Assembly (NCBI GenBank): GCA_963995505.1
Contig: OZ023195.1
Coordinates: 4,670,109 to 4,734,108, forward strand
Origin: Hypericum androsaemum
Lineage: Eukaryota; Streptophyta; Magnoliopsida; Malpighiales; Hypericaceae
Direction of reading: 5' to 3'
DNA: 64,000 nt
The translations under genes and the position numbers were made by a program. The first letter of the stretch is position 1; each line of letters opens with the position of its first letter. Under the pieces are notes generated by a model that made no database searches, was not told where the DNA came from, and saw only the letters and a list, made by a program, of their open reading frames with translations. Positions 11,280 to 22,559 of this stretch are shown here, one piece after another.

Positions 11280-12501
11280 GGTAAAAGTCCACTTTAGTAT
11301 CTTGTGGTTTGACGATTTGACGCATATAAGTTTGTAGTTTTAAACTCATCAAAAAGGTTCATGTGATTTCACGGACAGATCAATTCACGACTCGGGTAGC
11401 TGCCTGTGATGAGTCACTGAAACAACATTGTTTTTATGCCTACTTGGAACGCCATGTATGCAGATTACTCACTCCGAAATTGCTGATGTGGCTAGGTGAA
11501 AAATTTCAAAATAATTCTTGATTTATTTATATTAATTCAAAACACCCCTTCTTCCTCTCTTCCTCTTCTCTCTCCTCTCACTCTACTTCTCCCATTTTCA
11601 TCCTTCAATAAAAAAAATTAAAACTGAAATCAACTTGCCTAAACCCCATCAAAAAATCACGAGCAGCCCAAAAGAAATCATTAAACAAATCAAAAATTCA
11701 TTGAATCAAGCAACCCTCGTCGTTTTGTTTCCCAAACAAAAATATTTCTCTCCCCTAAAACTTCGTCTCAAATTAAACAAATCGAAACCAAGGATGACGT
11801 CATGCTACAGCCGGCGGCTAGCACCACCACAACGAACTGTCGCCTCCAGGACAGACACTCTCAAACTCGTTACACCGCCGGAGAACCTCTCCTTGCCGCT
11901 CTATCGAAGCCGCTGCCAGTGGAAGATCGTCGCGGCCTCGTTGAGATCCGACTTCTCTGGTTACAACCGTAGTGGAGCCGTGTACGAAAAATGGAGGCAT
12001 TTTACGGGGGCTGGAGTGGGTGAGGGGCAAGCAGGAGGCAGAGGAGAAGGAGGAGGATCGGAGGGTGGGTGATAGCAGTGGGGGCGACGGTGGTGCTGGG
12101 GGTAGGGAATCAAGTGCTCCACAAACTGGCGTTGATCCTTCTCAAGCGTCACCCTTTCTTCCGCCGTCACCCCTAGCAGCCAAGGAAGCTTGTGGCAATC
12201 AGAGTGAGTGGGAGATTTAGGAAGTGGGAGGTTTAAGCTTCGTGCGGGTTTTGAAAAATGGAAATGGCAGAAAGAGAAGAGAGAGAAGGGGTAGACAAGG
12301 AAGAAGAAGGGGTGTTTTGAATTACATGGCTTACCATGTAGGCATAAAAGCAATGTCGTTTTGTTGACTCATCATGGGCAGCTGTCCGAGTTGTGAATTG
12401 ATTTGCTTGAGAAACCACAGGGACCTTTTTGATGAGTTTAAAACCACAAACTTATATGTGTCAAACCGTCAAACCACAAGGTAGTAAAGTGAACTTTTCT
12501 C
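11280..12501. mobile_element. Mutator-like element with long TIRs and GC-rich interior
   Basis: The arms match as inverted repeats over more than 200 bp: the left starts GGTAAAAGTCCAC, the right (reversed) GAGAAAAGTTCAC, and both continue through TTGTGGTTTGACG and AAACTCATCAAAAAGG. Flanks are A-rich (AAAAAAATC and AAAAAAAAA), consistent with a decayed 9-bp duplication. The interior from about 11780 to 12240 is strongly GC-rich with several overlapping open frames but no protein I recognise, so gene capture (Pack-MULE) is possible. The TIR is related to that of the MITE at 59631-60107. Confidence 0.7.
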
Positions 12502-13086
12502 AAAAAAAAATAAACCAATATCCCCAATAAAAAAGGGAAGGCAGATTGGGATTAGGATTATGTACCAATTACCGTTTGATCCTTCCAAGAAAAAAGATAA
12601 TATTAATTAGGATTTGATCCTTCTTGATTAATGAGAAGTGGGCTGGCTGTCTCTCGTAACTGGAAAGGAACGATTTTCTCGAGACCACATCACGGAAGAA
12701 ACAAGCATGAACGGCCCGCAACCTATAAATTAAAAACACGCAAATGTACTGCCAGACGTACTTTAAGTTTAAGTAATTAAGTTCGAAAATTCGAAAAGCA
12801 TGCTTTTTAAATTGTAGCGAAGAGATTTGAACATTTAATCTTACCCAATTAAGTTTATACAATTTACTATTCAAAATCCTTTATTACCACCAATCAAATT
12901 GTGCGTGTGATGATATTTGATTGTATACTTTGGTTTGGTGTTTGAAACTTGTCCAATTTATCCGATGTTGTTTGGAGTAAATCTTGTAATTAGTGGCTAC
13001 AGCTTTAGCAATAGAATAAAACCTATCTTTTTAAAAAAACTTGTCAAATTTATATTAATCGTTTTGATACGATTATAATTTTGTCA

Positions 13087-13233
13087 AATTCTATTTCGGA
13101 ATTAGGGCATCAAGATTTACTATTGTACTTAGAATCTTTGAGGTTAGGTGATTAGTCAGAACAAATAAACTTTTCTTTATTTGCTTGTAATCTTAGTGTT
13201 ATTTATAAAATTTAATCCATTTATCAAAAAAAA
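13087..13233. mobile_element. Short SINE-like insertion
   Basis: About 147 bp are present in the distal duplicate and absent at the matching point of the proximal one (near 8182). Flanking copies of a TTTTGTCA/ATTTGTGA motif and an A-rich end suggest retroposition. Family is not assigned. Confidence 0.4.
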
Positions 13234-13966
13234 TTTGTGAATTATTAAAGTTATTCAATAGCATGTGATATATGCAAATTGGACGATACATGAACAAGTT
13301 ATGACAGCGTCTTCATCTAACGAAATTATTTTCAACCAAAAAAACAACAAATTTAATTAAAATGTTAAAATACATAATTACTTTTTAAAATAAGATTCCG
13401 TTGTAAAACTAGCTTTTCGAATATCTTTTTGCTTAGTTTTAGTCGCTCTAATTAATCAACTAACCTGTTTCTCGATTCTCGAGTCATGTGACATTTACAT
13501 TACCTTTTTAATTTCCCAAGTCTTAAATGAGTAAATTAACAAGTTTTTTTGTCGTTATACACAGCCTTTTACCTATCCGAGTTAGCACTGACTCATTTAA
13601 ATTACCAATAATGGTTTTCCGATTGCTAAAAGTGACAAGTTCCAAACCATAAAAATGAAAAATGTGACAGATTACGAATTATTATATCCTATTTTACTTA
13701 TAAAGGCCCAACCCTATATTTATTTCGTGCTCTCCTTTTAAGAAACCTACTTAGTGCTTGATCCTTGTTTAATTCCTATCCACTAATGATAATGAACCAC
13801 TCAGAAGTGGGCTGTGTCTGGTCACCGGAAAAAGGAACGATTCTAATTTCTTTTTTTTAAGATAAATTTTACATCATCATAATACCAGGATTTAAACCGG
13901 GACCTCCTAGATATTTACAACGTTTTGTGTCATTGGGCTACAAGTACTTTGGTTTTACCATACCAC

Positions 13967-14602
13967 TAGGGATGACAGAAATATCCATACCTTGAGAGTC
14001 GGACCATACCCTTGGTCCGTGGGTCGAGGGTATGTTGACTTTGACTGAGTCTAGAATAGAGTATAAGTATGGGTCAACTTTTCAAGGTGGGGTCTAGAGT
14101 ATGAATCCCATGAATTCCTACCCTACCCTTACCCTTACCCTTTTACCTTAATATGGATCCTACCATAACTAAACCATACTTAGACACTAATTAGACCTAT
14201 TTATTTTTAAATTTTACTTATAAATTGTAATAGAATTCTCAAATACTATGGAATATACTCCATGATATCAACTCTGAAATTTGAAGTATATATAATTTTA
14301 ATTTTCTTTATTGATATATTAGTTATTTCATGATTAATCTTCATATATCCATTATGATTTATTTGAATTTTATATAAAGAATTAAAATTTTATGTTTAAA
14401 AATTATCAAAATATCTTGCATTTAATTCAAGGGTCGGACCACGCACGACCATGTAGACTCTACGGATCCTGAGGATAAGGGTATGGGTCTAGTAATGAGA
14501 TTTGTCGAGAGTTTAGGGTAGAGTATGTGTCCAACGTTCTAAACTATGGTATGAATAGGATTCTAAGAATACCCTACCCTACCCTACTTATTGCAATCCC
14601 TA
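13967..14602. mobile_element. hAT-like non-autonomous element, copy 1
   Basis: Ends are TAGGGATGACAG and, reversed from the right, TAGGGATTGCAA. Flanking 8-bp sequences CATACCAC (13959-13966) and TATACCAC (14603-14610) match at 7 of 8 bases. The interior is AT-rich with clusters of ACCCT/AGGGT words near both ends and no coding frame. An 8-bp duplication and TAGGG ends fit the hAT superfamily. Copy 2 at 25874 is the same family in the opposite orientation. Confidence 0.7.
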
Positions 14603-14610
14603 TATACCAC

Positions 14611-17364
14611 ACCTAGTTTTGAAAGATTCTATTTTACTTGAACATTTATTAATTGTCCATCACCTAATGTGTATACTCAAATAGCATGCTCGAAGTGCGG
14701 TTTTCGCTTTACCATATCACACCTAGTTGCAAGTATGATGACATTATTTGTAAGTGTAAAAAAATAACAATACTAATTGTCGTGAGATTTAGGTTAAATG
14801 AGAAGACTTTAACATGGTATTATAGCATCTTGTATCTATTGTTATCCTCACATGATCCTTGTTTCACTACATGTTTGTGAGTTTAGATTGGTACAAACTT
14901 TAGATTGATGGATTTCGTTCTATAGGATATGTTAGAATGTGGACCTTATTTATAAGTATGAAATATTTATCAAAAAAAATATAATTACTGCCGCTGAGAG
15001 ATTTTTTTTTTGGAGGAAAATCTGCCGCAGAAAGATGGTTGTCCTTTGGTGTTTTTATGTTTTCCTTTGTCTCTTCCTGGTCGTCTCCGATTACCGTGGA
15101 AACGTGAATCGGAGAGCCACTTGCTTTCTGATAAAGGGAATCAAACAGAATAAGTGCATATTCAGTTTTTAAATTTCAAAAATTTTGATTCTTGATTCTG
15201 GTTTTGCTCGAACCGAACCAGAACATGAAGGAGTTGTTTTTTTATGAAGTGGATTATAATGTTAATATCTTTTCTGAAGTTGTATTAGTGGTCTGTATGT
15301 TAATGTCAACAAACCTCGATTACATGACCATTTTTTTCTAGTAATTTTTATGTAGCTACATTCATTTAATTTATTCGATTCTAATATGAACCGAATCACA
15401 GATATTGGTCCGGTTCTAGACCGAGGCCTCCTCTCCTTTGGTTTGGTTCGACTTTTCACCCTACATATTTCTCTATTTCGACATTTCGGTAGGATTTCAG
15501 GGAGCCGGTAAGGAAGGAGCTGGCTGAAGAAGAATATGGGCTTACTTGGGTCTTGAGGCCCAATGATCGTCGTAAAGAGGATCCATTGGGCTTTGGCCTC
15601 CATGTCATTTGTTATTTACTTTTTCCCATCCGAAAAGGTCTTGGGTTTTTCCTTAACATTTAAATGAAAATAAAATTTGAAGTATTTTCAAAAAGGGTCA
15701 ATAAATTGCGTTCTTTACGTTTGTATTGTTTGAAACTAGTTTTTCAGTACAATTTCAAATCGTCCATCTCATCTTGAATCGGATACGTGTGAATTAATCC
15801 ATATTTGAGGTAACATTATTTTTTATAGAAAGAACTTGAACTACTTAATTAAACTAGAATATATTTTTCCGTCGGTTGATCTATGTGATTGGTATCGTTC
15901 ATCTCAGAACCATTTAACCATATTTTAAAGATTAGTCAATATTGGATTTGGATTTAAAGATTAGTCAATATTGGAATTGGAACTGTTTCCAAACAACAAT
16001 TAGGTATTTGACAAGTCTATTTTAGCAATAAACGAAAATCAATTTGTTAATAACTTTGCTAATTCTGTACCCAAAAACGACAATAATTTTGATGAGTCTC
16101 GACCAACAAAAAATAAAAAATTAACTCCGCAATGTCAACAGTCTTTCTTAGGATGAATAATGACTCTCAGGGTCTTTATCTATGATTAAATTGGTAATGT
16201 TAATTCGAGGCATAGAGCCTTTTAAAAGTCCAAATTGGATTTTCAACGCCAAATTCTATCTTTGGGAAAACTAACGAGGCCCAACTCTCTCTCCCGGCAA
16301 CATTAGCAAGCAACACGGGGACATAACATCATTCCATCAGAGAAAAGCGAGTAAGAGGTTAAGTTCAAATAATCAGAATTTTAATTTGATTTCAAATATA
16401 AATTAGTCGATTCGAAAGCCTAAAGAAGTGAAACCAAATCCCGATTTCCACGTCCGAATTGAAGCACGAGCAATGATCACAAAACAAAATCAAAATCATC
16501 AGCTAGCCTATGCCAAATCAAAATATGCATGCCTTAAACAGAAAGAATCGTTGAAGCAAGTCCTCTTCGAGAGATTTCATTACTTTTTTCTTTCTTTTTT
16601 CCGCGCAAAGTAGCCGCCCCACGAGTGAGTGAGACAGAAATAATAGAGTGCGTGGGCTCTTGTCCACCATTTCGGTGCATGGTCTCTCGCCCACTTTCAA
16701 ACACAGGGTCCGTCTTCGTCGTCAATGTTTTAAGACTCACATTCTTCGTGTTTTCCGATTCACTCGACCGAACTACCGGTTAAACTTGTATTATTAATTA
16801 TATTTAATAATAAAATATCAAATAATTTTACATATATTCTAATTTTATTATATAATTTATGATTTACAAGTATTAAAATTATAATTTTAACATTTATTAT
16901 CTAATATAACTCATAAAAATTTTAAAAAATATTTTTTGACTTTTATTTGAATCAACTGGTCCAATCGATTAAATCGATGATCAATAATTGAACCACTATT
17001 TGGTTTAGGAGCAAAAAGACTCGAATGTATCTCAGATCGTAGTTTGACTGATGAGATCGACAACATATTTTAAAAACCTTGTTCATCTTTGTCTGTCTTC
17101 GAGTCGACACGTCGCAATTTTGGTTTCCCAGGTATAAGACCCACGTCGACCTAGCCTGTGGCCCAGTGAACACATGCATCATCACCGATCAAAATGTTGT
17201 GACCTAATTTACTTCTTCGAGTCTGTGACCATATTAAAACTTTTCCATCTTTCCGGGTTGAAGTTTTTGTAAAACGATCCAAATTTGAAATTTGTTGATG
17301 CAAGTCAGAGTTTTGGTGCTAAACTTTCGGTGATGAAAAGCTTGATATTGACACCCGACGTACA
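14611..17364. other. Intergenic DNA without recognised genes
   Basis: AT-rich. I see a 28-bp direct duplication containing AAAGATTAGTCAATATTGG at about 15926-15980 and TGGGC-rich text near 15540-15600. The open frames here have no family signature. A promoter for an undetected gene near 15500 cannot be excluded. Confidence 0.4.
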
Positions 17365-17613
17365 TGTTGAGGAAATAACTCGTTCCACCTACGGGGTCCA
17401 AGCAACGCAACGGAAATACACACAAAAGAAGCACAAGAAGGGACACAAAAATTTGGTTACCCGATTCGATCCACAACGATCTAAATTCGGAGGCTTACAA
17501 GCGAGGAGAAATTTCACTTTCTTCATGCACATTAGCTTCACTCACTCTAAAATGGATGCCAACACACTTGACTCTCTCTCTCCTCTTTTCTGACTCTTGA
17601 GGCTATACACACT

Positions 17614-18542
17614 TAGGGATGACAATTAGACCCTTACCCTGAGGGTCTACCCTGATCCAGACCCGAAGGGTCCAAGACCCGTTAGACCCGTTGACTTTGA
17701 CCGGGTCTAGACCCTTATCCTGCCCAGATCCTGATATTTTAAAAGGATAAGGGCATGGGTATAGATCTATAGGATCCTGCCCTGATCCTACCCGAATTTT
17801 TTAAATTAATATTAAAATAATATACATGTATATTAATTATTAGACATAATACAAATTCTCAATTTTGTTGGTAGGTAAATATTTTTTATTAAAACAAAAG
17901 TTCAAAACAGAGGAAGCGCAAAAAGAAAGACAAGATAAAGGGGCCCGATATTTACATCAGTTATAACCCCACCCCGACCAAAACGTTCCCTCAACCTCAC
18001 GAGGTAAAGAAGAGGGACCTATAAATTCTTGTAGGCAATCAAGAAAGTGAGCAGCGATTGATTGTGAATGATCAAGGCATCCGTCCAAAGGATCCACTCT
18101 TGGACATGAAAGAGCACAAAATACAGGAGAAGCTCATTATCGTACCTCGCCTCATTGAAGATAATACAATTACGAAGTAGCCACATGCCCCAAGTAATAG
18201 CAGCAAAAATTACAAACCAAATTCTCAATTTTAACTTACCCAACTTCAACTTTTTTTGATTTTTTTTTAGTTTGTTTGTATTGATATGTTTAATGAATGA
18301 AAATGTTTCATTGCTATTTGAAAACTATCAAAAGATAATTTAATTTTTAAAAATTAAATATATTTAAAAAAATACAGACCCGCGGGTCGCCCTGATCGTG
18401 CCTGGTTTTTTAGGACTCAGATCCTGCCCGAATCCTTATTTTTAAAGAGGATAAAGGTAAGGATCTGGGTCTACCATTTAAAAAGAGGGTAAGGATCTGG
18501 ATCCTATAGATCCTGCCCGGATCCTTCCCATTGCCATCCCTA
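17614..18542. mobile_element. hAT-like element nested in the Copia LTR, copy 3
   Basis: Ends are TAGGGATGACAATT and, reversed from the right, TAGGGATGGCAATG. A perfect 8-bp target duplication TACACACT lies at 17606-17613 and 18543-18550, and the right LTR shows the empty site. It belongs with the elements at 13967 and 25874 by its ends and AGGGT/ACCCT-rich margins. A LINE fragment is inserted inside. Confidence 0.85.
17867..18217 (-). mobile_element. 5'-truncated LINE inserted in the hAT element
   Basis: A 15-bp duplication CAAATTCTCAATTTT flanks it (17852-17866 and 18218-18232). The minus strand encodes the end of a plant LINE ORF2: WFVIFAAITWGMWLLRN and IIFNEARYDNELL, ending at 18019, followed by a 3' tail towards 17870. 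This is the third level of nesting: LINE in hAT in Copia LTR. Confidence 0.8.
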
Positions 18543-19346
18543 TACACACTCTTGGGAGCTCTCTTCCTCCTTCAATTGGAGGGGGATACCCTTCACTTGG
18601 GTTTGGCCATTTTCTTCTTCTCCTTCATTTGGAGTAGCCACCCTTCACTTGGGTTGGGCCTTCTTCTTCTTCTCCTCCTCCTTCTCTTGGAGGCAACCCT
18701 TCACTTGGGTTGGGCACCATTGGGGCACATGGGCCACTCTCCTTCACTTGGAGAGCACCACCTCTTTTCCTCTTCTCTCTTTCTCTTTCTCTTTGGAGAA
18801 GTAGGCACTTGGCCTCTCCTTCACTTGGAGAGCACATATCCTTCACTTGGAGAGCCTTTTTGCCTCCTTCCTAGGAGGCCAAGAATGGGTATTTATAGTA
18901 CCCACAACCTAGGCAACTATTTGGGATCGGGAGGGGCAAAATGGTCCAAGAAAATCACTTTTCTCAGGCACCCCCAACGGCCGCTAGGCCATCAGCTTCC
19001 TAAGCTACTGCCAAGGCCCCCCAGCGAGGGCTACCTTGCCAGTGCCCGTTGGCCCCCTTAGCGGCCACTACTCACTTAGCTGCCGCCATGCCCTTCTCAA
19101 CTCCAGCGTTTTGCTTCATCTTCACTCGACGCTTGACCCGATTAATTTCTGATCACCATTAAGGCTCTTCACTCGAGCTAGACGACTCCTCGAATGTCCT
19201 CAACGTCTTTACTCGACTCTTAACTCGATTGATTCCCCGAGCATTCCTGGACTTTGAATCCAATCGATCAACTCTCGGACCATCCTCAAGGCTCTTCACT
19301 CGAGCCACCTGAATACTTCACTCGTACTCAGGCTCCATACCCAACA

Positions 19347-19720
19347 ATCTCCCACCTGGTGACTAACCTCTACACGAACCACCTGTCACTAGGCGATCAT
19401 CTTCTTCACTTGGCAATCTCCCACCCGGAGACTCACCACATCACGAATCACCCGTCACTAGGCAACCGTCACTTGTCAATGTCCCACCCAGAGATTAACC
19501 ATAATACGAACCACATGTCACTAGGCAATCCTCATCATTTGACAATCTCCCACCCATAGATTGACCTCACTATCACCCGTCACTAGGTGATCTTCTTCAC
19601 TTCTTCGCAACTTGTCACCATTCATTTGATGACCTTCTTCACTTGTTGCTTGTCACCCGTTACTAGGTGACCATCTTTACCAATCGGTACTCATCACCCG
19701 TCACTAGGTGACCTTCTCCC
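19347..19720 (-). repeat. Tandem repeat array containing the Copia polypurine tract
   Basis: Units of about 65 bp begin near 19347, 19414, 19477 and 19542. Each carries CAATCTCCCACCC or a one-base variant, whose minus strand is the polypurine tract found beside the LTR, plus CCCGTCACTAGGCGATC-like text. Degenerate partial units continue to about 19720. Confidence 0.75.
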
Positions 19721-20439
19721 AATCGGCGCTTTGGCCTCTTCTCATCACTTTACAAGGCTAGTTGAAGCCAATCATAGCTCCAACCTCTCCAAGGCATCCC
19801 CATTGGGCTTCACACTTGTAAGACCACCTCTTCTCTCAAGGTAGTTTGATACCACATCTGCATCAACACCTTGCCAGTTTAGCCTTTTTGCCCTAATCAC
19901 TTAGGCCATTCACTACAAAGCTTGTCAAGTGGACGGTCATCCTCTTCTTTGTCTTCACACGTTACTTTCCAGGATTCTTCAAAAGCCTTCTCACTACTCC
20001 TACCGGATCCGCTATCACTGGTCTTGTACGCCCCTTTGTATACCATACCCAACCACCAGTGAAAGCACATGGAGTCTTTCACTTTTGAACTCTCTCATTG
20101 CAACACTTATTCTCCTTTGCCACACCAACTCTTCTAGCCTCCTGATTATGCCATGCCTTACCACTATAGAGTTTGACTAATCTTGTTGGCACTCAACGAC
20201 TCCATCTTCTCACTATTTATAAGCATCTTCTTGTGCACAAGCTCACTCCACTGTACCCCTACATAATCTCTTGGCGTACCACCTATCAACAAGAGATAGT
20301 AATTGGCATGCAAAAATCCCTGCGATGAACCACCTTCACTTGTGGAACTCCGCTGCAGAACCACTGGCGGTAGAAAACTTGGTTTTCCTTCTCCTCTCTG
20401 GTCTCCTGGCCACACAGTACATTCTTGTTCTCACCCGAG

Positions 20440-20760
20440 TTTGAGATGTCCGACCCGATTATCTCACTGATGGAACCCACATTATCAGCAACGCTTCCCT
20501 CTCCTTTTCTATGGACTCAGCATCTTGCTTGCTCTTCTCACCTGCATCAACATGAACAAACGACACACAACCAAACACACGAAGATGAGTTAGATCAATC
20601 TCCTTCCCACTTTAAGCCTCCTCCGGTATCATACTCTCCAAAGGGCTTGATGGTACTCCATTGACCAAGCAAGCGGCAGTGTTCACTTCATCCTCTCTCA
20701 ACATCTTTGGTAGCCCACACTTCACTCGCATGGCTCTCACTCTCTCATTAGTTGTCATGT
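20440..20760 (-). pseudogene. Copia integrase remnant
   Basis: Minus-strand frames read LPKMLREDEVNTAACLVNGVPSS and, further on, LTHLRVFGCVSFVHVD, both typical of the C-terminal half of Copia integrase. Stops and frame changes interrupt it, and no reverse transcriptase follows downstream. Confidence 0.7.
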
Positions 20761-21029
20761 TCATCTTCTCCACGATGTCATCTTCTTCGGGTTTCCAGCT
20801 ACTGTCTTCTTCTTGCGACTCCCCATCACTTCATAATACTTCTCGAACTCTTGGAGCTTGTACTCTCCACCATTTCTGATCTCAAACACTTCTTAAAACC
20901 CTTCTCATTATTGGAGGTCTTGTAGCACGAACTACCAGAGGATGCCACCGGTACCGGTCCCTTCACTTGCACCAATTCAAGCTTCTCACCTTTTCTAAAA
21001 CTGCTACCTCTTGAAAAGCTTACTCTCTT

Positions 21030-21365
21030 CTACTCTTCAAGACCATAATGCTCATGAAGACCCACCTCTACGGTCTTCAAGCTTGGTAGCTTCCCTCTTG
21101 AATATAGCACCCTCATTCTCTTCTCACACACATGGCCAAGTCGATGATGCCACTTCGCATCTTCTGTCGTACTTACAAGGCCAATGCTCTCAAGGGCATT
21201 CCTTGTTGCATACAACTCTCCCTCCTTGATCATCACACTCCTAGACAAGGACAAGCACACTATGCTCATCGCCATCTGGTCTAGGAACTTCCACTCCTCT
21301 TCCTCCATTTCGTTGAACTTCTCCACGGGCGACTCTATTTCACCCATCATGGTTGCTCCCACCAC
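21030..21365 (-). pseudogene. Copia gag start fused to GAG-pre-integrase segment
   Basis: A 111-codon minus-strand frame starts MVGATMMGEIESPVEKFN, a gag-like opening just downstream of the primer site, and continues into GELYATRNALESIG and AKWHHRLGHVCEKRM, the pre-integrase zinc-binding region. The nucleocapsid and protease are absent, so an internal deletion joined the two in frame. Confidence 0.65.
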
Positions 21366-21372
21366 GCCCTAA

Positions 21373-21390
21373 CCGGGCTCTGATACCAGT
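21373..21390 (-). other. Primer binding site of the Copia element
   Basis: The minus strand reads ACTGGTATCAGAGC directly after the 5' LTR end, complementary to the 3' end of plant initiator tRNA-Met. It sets the element's orientation. Confidence 0.85.
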
Positions 21391-22418
21391 TGTTGGGGAA
21401 ATAACCCGTTCCACCTACGGGGGCCCAAGCAAAGCAATAAAAATACACACGAGCAAACTATACCACGAGAAGTATGAACACACTAGCACAAAGGAAGCAC
21501 AAAGAGGGAGATAAAAATTTGGTTACCCAGTTCAATCCACAACGATCTACATCCGGGGGCTTCCAAGCCAGGAGAGATTCCACTATCTTCATGCACATGC
21601 GCTTTACTCACTCTACAATGGATGCCAACACACTTGGCTCACTCTCTCCTCTCCTCTCACTCTCGAGGCTACCCACACTCTTGGGAGCTCTCTTCCTCCT
21701 TCACTTGGAGTGGCCACCCTTCACTTGGGTTGGGCATTCTTCTTCTTCTCATTCTCTTCCTTGTCTTAGGGGCAATCCTTCACTTGGGTTGGGCACCATT
21801 GGGGCACATAGGACACTCTCCTTCACTTGGAGCACCACCTTTTTCCCTCTTCTCTCTTTCTCTTTCTCTTTGGAGAAGTGGGCACTTGGCCTCTCTTTCA
21901 CTTGGAGAGCCTTTTTGCCTCCTTCCTAGGAGGCCAAGAATGGGTATTTATAATGCCCATAACCTAGGCAACTATTTGGGGTCGGGAGGGGCAAAATGAT
22001 CCAAGAAAATCACTTTTCTTAGGCACCCCCAGCGGCCGCTGGCCTCCTAGCGGCTGCTGGGCCATCAGCTTCCCAAGCTACTGCCAAGGCCCCTAGCGAG
22101 GGCTACCTTGCCAGCGCTCGCTGGCCCCCCTAGCGGCCATTGTTCATTTAGCGACCGTTGGGCCCTTCTCAACTCTAGTGTTTTACTTCGTCTTCACTCG
22201 ATGCTTGACCCGATTGATTCTCGATCACCCTCAAAACTCTTCACTCGAGCCACACGACTCCTCGAATGCCCTCAATGTCTTCACTCGACTCTTGACTCGA
22301 TTGATTCTCCAAGCGTCCCCGGACTCCGAACCTAATCGATCAACTCTCGGACCATCCTCAAGGCTCTTCACTCGAGCAACCCGAATACTTCACTCGTACT
22401 CAGACTCCATACCCAACA
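21391..22418 (-). repeat. Copia 5' LTR
   Basis: A 1,028-bp LTR with TGTTGGGG and CATACCCAACA ends. It aligns with the left LTR and contains the same repeated CTTCACTTGG words, but has no nested element. Confidence 0.88.
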
Positions 22419-22559
22419 ATACATTATCTAGTTAAAACACTTAAATTTGAGCTTTTTGTTCGTTTGTAGATTTTTCAATTATTCAAATACTTTATTTGAC
22501 AATTCAAGGGAGGATTCAAACTAGGGATGTTATGATTAGAATGAGGAGACTTCAACCAT

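Larger units (their letters stand above)
8384..13435. repeat. Tandem duplication, distal copy, split by insertions
   Basis: This is the second copy of the 7199-8383 unit. Homologous pieces are 8384-8425, 10714-10837, 11168-11279, 12502 to about 13086, and about 13235-13435. The pieces are separated by a PIF/Harbinger-like element, a SINE-like insertion, a Mutator-like element and a ~150 bp insertion. The first piece retains the ALDH start codon and about eleven codons (minus strand), pointed at the promoter of the intact gene. Confidence 0.82.
17365..19346 (-). repeat. Copia 3' LTR (with nested hAT element)
   Basis: After removing the nested element and its duplicated 8 bp, this LTR is about 1,045 bp and aligns along its length with the right LTR. 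Both hold repeated CCTTCACTTGG words (for example 18590-18850) and a GCGGCCGCT-rich segment. Mismatches and small indels between the LTRs show that the insertion is not recent. Confidence 0.85.
17365..22418 (-). mobile_element. Copia-type LTR retrotransposon, internally deleted
   Basis: Two LTRs begin TGTTG and end CAACA: 17365-19346 (holding a nested hAT element) and 21391-22418. Flanks GTACA and ATACA differ at one base, giving a 5-bp target duplication. Just inside the right LTR, the minus strand reads ACTGGTATCAGAGC, the initiator-tRNA-Met primer site, so transcription runs leftward. A purine-rich tract (minus strand GGTGGGAGATTG) abuts the left LTR. The interior is only about 2 kb: gag start, GAG-pre-integrase and integrase remnants can be read, but reverse transcriptase and most of gag are missing. 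Confidence 0.88.

Noticed and set aside
15262..15603. A 113-codon minus-strand open frame
   Set aside because: No motif, no neighbouring exon-like signals, and composition like the surrounding intergenic DNA.
18531..19061. A 176-codon + strand open frame with Leu runs
   Set aside because: It lies in a Copia LTR made of CTTCACTTGG and CTTCTTCTCC repeats; the protein is low complexity.
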